A stretch of DNA of 64,000 nucleotides. Source: Streptomyces venezuelae ATCC 10712 (GTDB taxonomy: Bacteria; Actinomycetota; Actinomycetes; Streptomycetales; Streptomycetaceae). Positions 63,331 to 64,000 of the stretch are shown here, in pieces. Numbering within the stretch: the stretch's first letter is position 1; each line of letters starts with the position of its first letter. Both the position numbers and the translations under genes were made by a program. Location of the stretch: positions 1,364,001-1,428,000 of the forward strand of contig NZ_CP029197.1 of the NCBI RefSeq assembly GCF_008639165.1, written 5' to 3'. The notes under the pieces were generated by a model. That model saw nothing but the letters and a program-made list of their open reading frames with translations, made no database searches and was not told where the DNA came from.

Positions 63331-64000
63331 GTGATCGTGGACTCTGCCATCTATCGGGACGGCCGCCGTACGGACGGACCCGCCGACCTCTCCGACGCGC
63401 TGGACGAGGCGCGGGCGGCCGGTGACGCCTTCCTCTGGGTGGGCCTGCACGAGCCCACGGAGGCCGAGTTCGACCACGTGGCCTCGGAGTTCGCGCTGCA
63501 CCCGCTGGCCGTCGAGGACGCCCTCAAGGCCCATCAGCGCCCCAAGCTGGAGGTCTACGACGACTCGCTGTTCGCGGTGCTCAAGCCGGTGGTCTACGAG
63601 CCGGAGAGCGACCGGGTCACCTCCGGCGAGCTGATGCTGTTCATCGGCGACTCCTTCGTGGTCACGGTCCGGCACGGCGAGGGCGCGCCGCTCGCGCAGG
63701 TGCGCCGGCGCCTCGAAGCCGACCCGGAGGTGCTCAAGCACGGGCCGACGGCGGTGCTGTACGCGGTGAGCGACGCGGTCGTGGACCATTACCTCGATGT
63801 GGCGGGCGAGCTCCAGGTGGACCTGGAGGAGCTGGAGGCGGACGTCTTCGCGCCCACCGGGGGCAATCCGTCGAACACGGCGGAGCGGATCTACACGGCG
63901 AAGCGGCAGGTCCTGGAGTTCCGCCGGGCGAGCGGGCCGCTCGCCGGGCCGCTGGCCCGGCTCACCGGCGGTTCGGTGCCGTTCGTGAACGAACGCTCGC
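63331..64000 (+). CDS. corA: CorA-family divalent-metal transporter, N-terminal part
   Basis: The gene runs past the window end, so no stop is visible; 223 codons can be read. GTG 63331 is preceded by GGAG. The N-terminal cytoplasmic domain reads AGDAFLWVGLHEPTEAEFDH, then EFALHPLAVEDALKAHQRPK and LEVYDDSLFAVLKP, as in Mg2+/Co2+ transporters of the CorA type. The membrane helices and the GMN motif lie beyond the end. Confidence 0.88.
   Translation, partial: MIVDSAIYRDGRRTDGPADLSDALDEARAAGDAFLWVGLHEPTEAEFDHVASEFALHPLAVEDALKAHQRPKLEVYDDSLFAVLKPVVYEPESDRVTSGELMLFIGDSFVVTVRHGEGAPLAQVRRRLEADPEVLKHGPTAVLYAVSDAVVDHYLDVAGELQVDLEELEADVFAPTGGNPSNTAERIYTAKRQVLEFRRASGPLAGPLARLTGGSVPFVNERS

Overview
The window reads as a chromosomal core segment of a Streptomyces or close relative. 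GC is very high throughout, third codon positions are strongly G/C, GTG and TTG starts are common, and several genes look leaderless. Gene content and order (Pup-proteasome operon, pafB/pafC, tatA/tatC, HelY-type helicase, mycothiol mshC, gyl glycerol operon) match my memory of the actinobacterial core and of the S. coelicolor SCO1610-SCO1670 region. No prophage, insertion sequence, CRISPR array, tRNA or rRNA was seen.

Layout. 1-15.1 kb is an accessory and transport stretch: the end of a glutamine amidotransferase, an NCS1 permease divergent from a TetR regulator and amidohydrolase, a LysR regulator divergent from a TDT exporter, a metal/cobalamin-receptor-like protein coupled to an XRE-cupin regulator, a two-gene glycine betaine ABC transporter, a FEN-type exonuclease, an iron-box-controlled siderophore-interacting protein, and a MerR regulator divergent from a membrane protein. 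15.2-35.3 kb is a long minus-strand block. It holds a P450, then a proteostasis, export and DNA-damage island: helY, tatC, tatA, two small proteins, pafC, pafB, two FKBP isomerases, pafA, prcA, prcB, pup, dop and mpa (arc). A minus-strand MFS transporter and its divergent LacI regulator sit between pafA and prcA. 35.5-40.6 kb holds a ferredoxin, a secreted FG-GAP-like protein, trmI, a site-2 protease, a RecB-like nuclease with a probable Fe-S cluster, and an orphan NarL-type response regulator. 40.6-45.1 kb holds two paralogous peptide-binding lipoproteins without permease genes and a HAD phosphatase. metH follows, then the glycerol regulon gylR-glpF-glpK-glpD, an LLM-class oxidoreductase, a PAC2-family protein (ParJ-like), a secreted GH31 glycosidase, mshC with SCO1664- and DUF3090-family proteins, a histidine phosphatase, and a CorA-type transporter cut by the window end.

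How the genes work together. Pup is ligated to proteins by PafA and removed by Dop. Mpa/ARC unfolds tagged proteins into the PrcA/PrcB core. Pup here already ends in Gly-Gly-Glu, so Dop deamidation should not be needed for ligation. PafB/PafC are WYL regulators of the DNA-damage response, and TatA/TatC export folded proteins. In the glycerol operon, GlpF takes up glycerol, GlpK phosphorylates it and GlpD oxidises it. GylR probably controls both its own promoter and the glpF promoter through the near-identical sites I found upstream of each.

I did not find a convincing wholly new system. The more unusual items are mostly noncoding: a nested inverted-repeat structure at 44225-44314, twin hairpins at 24181-24236, a strong hairpin between pup and prcB, a 41-bp tandem repeat at 11081-11220, and several well-formed candidate operators.
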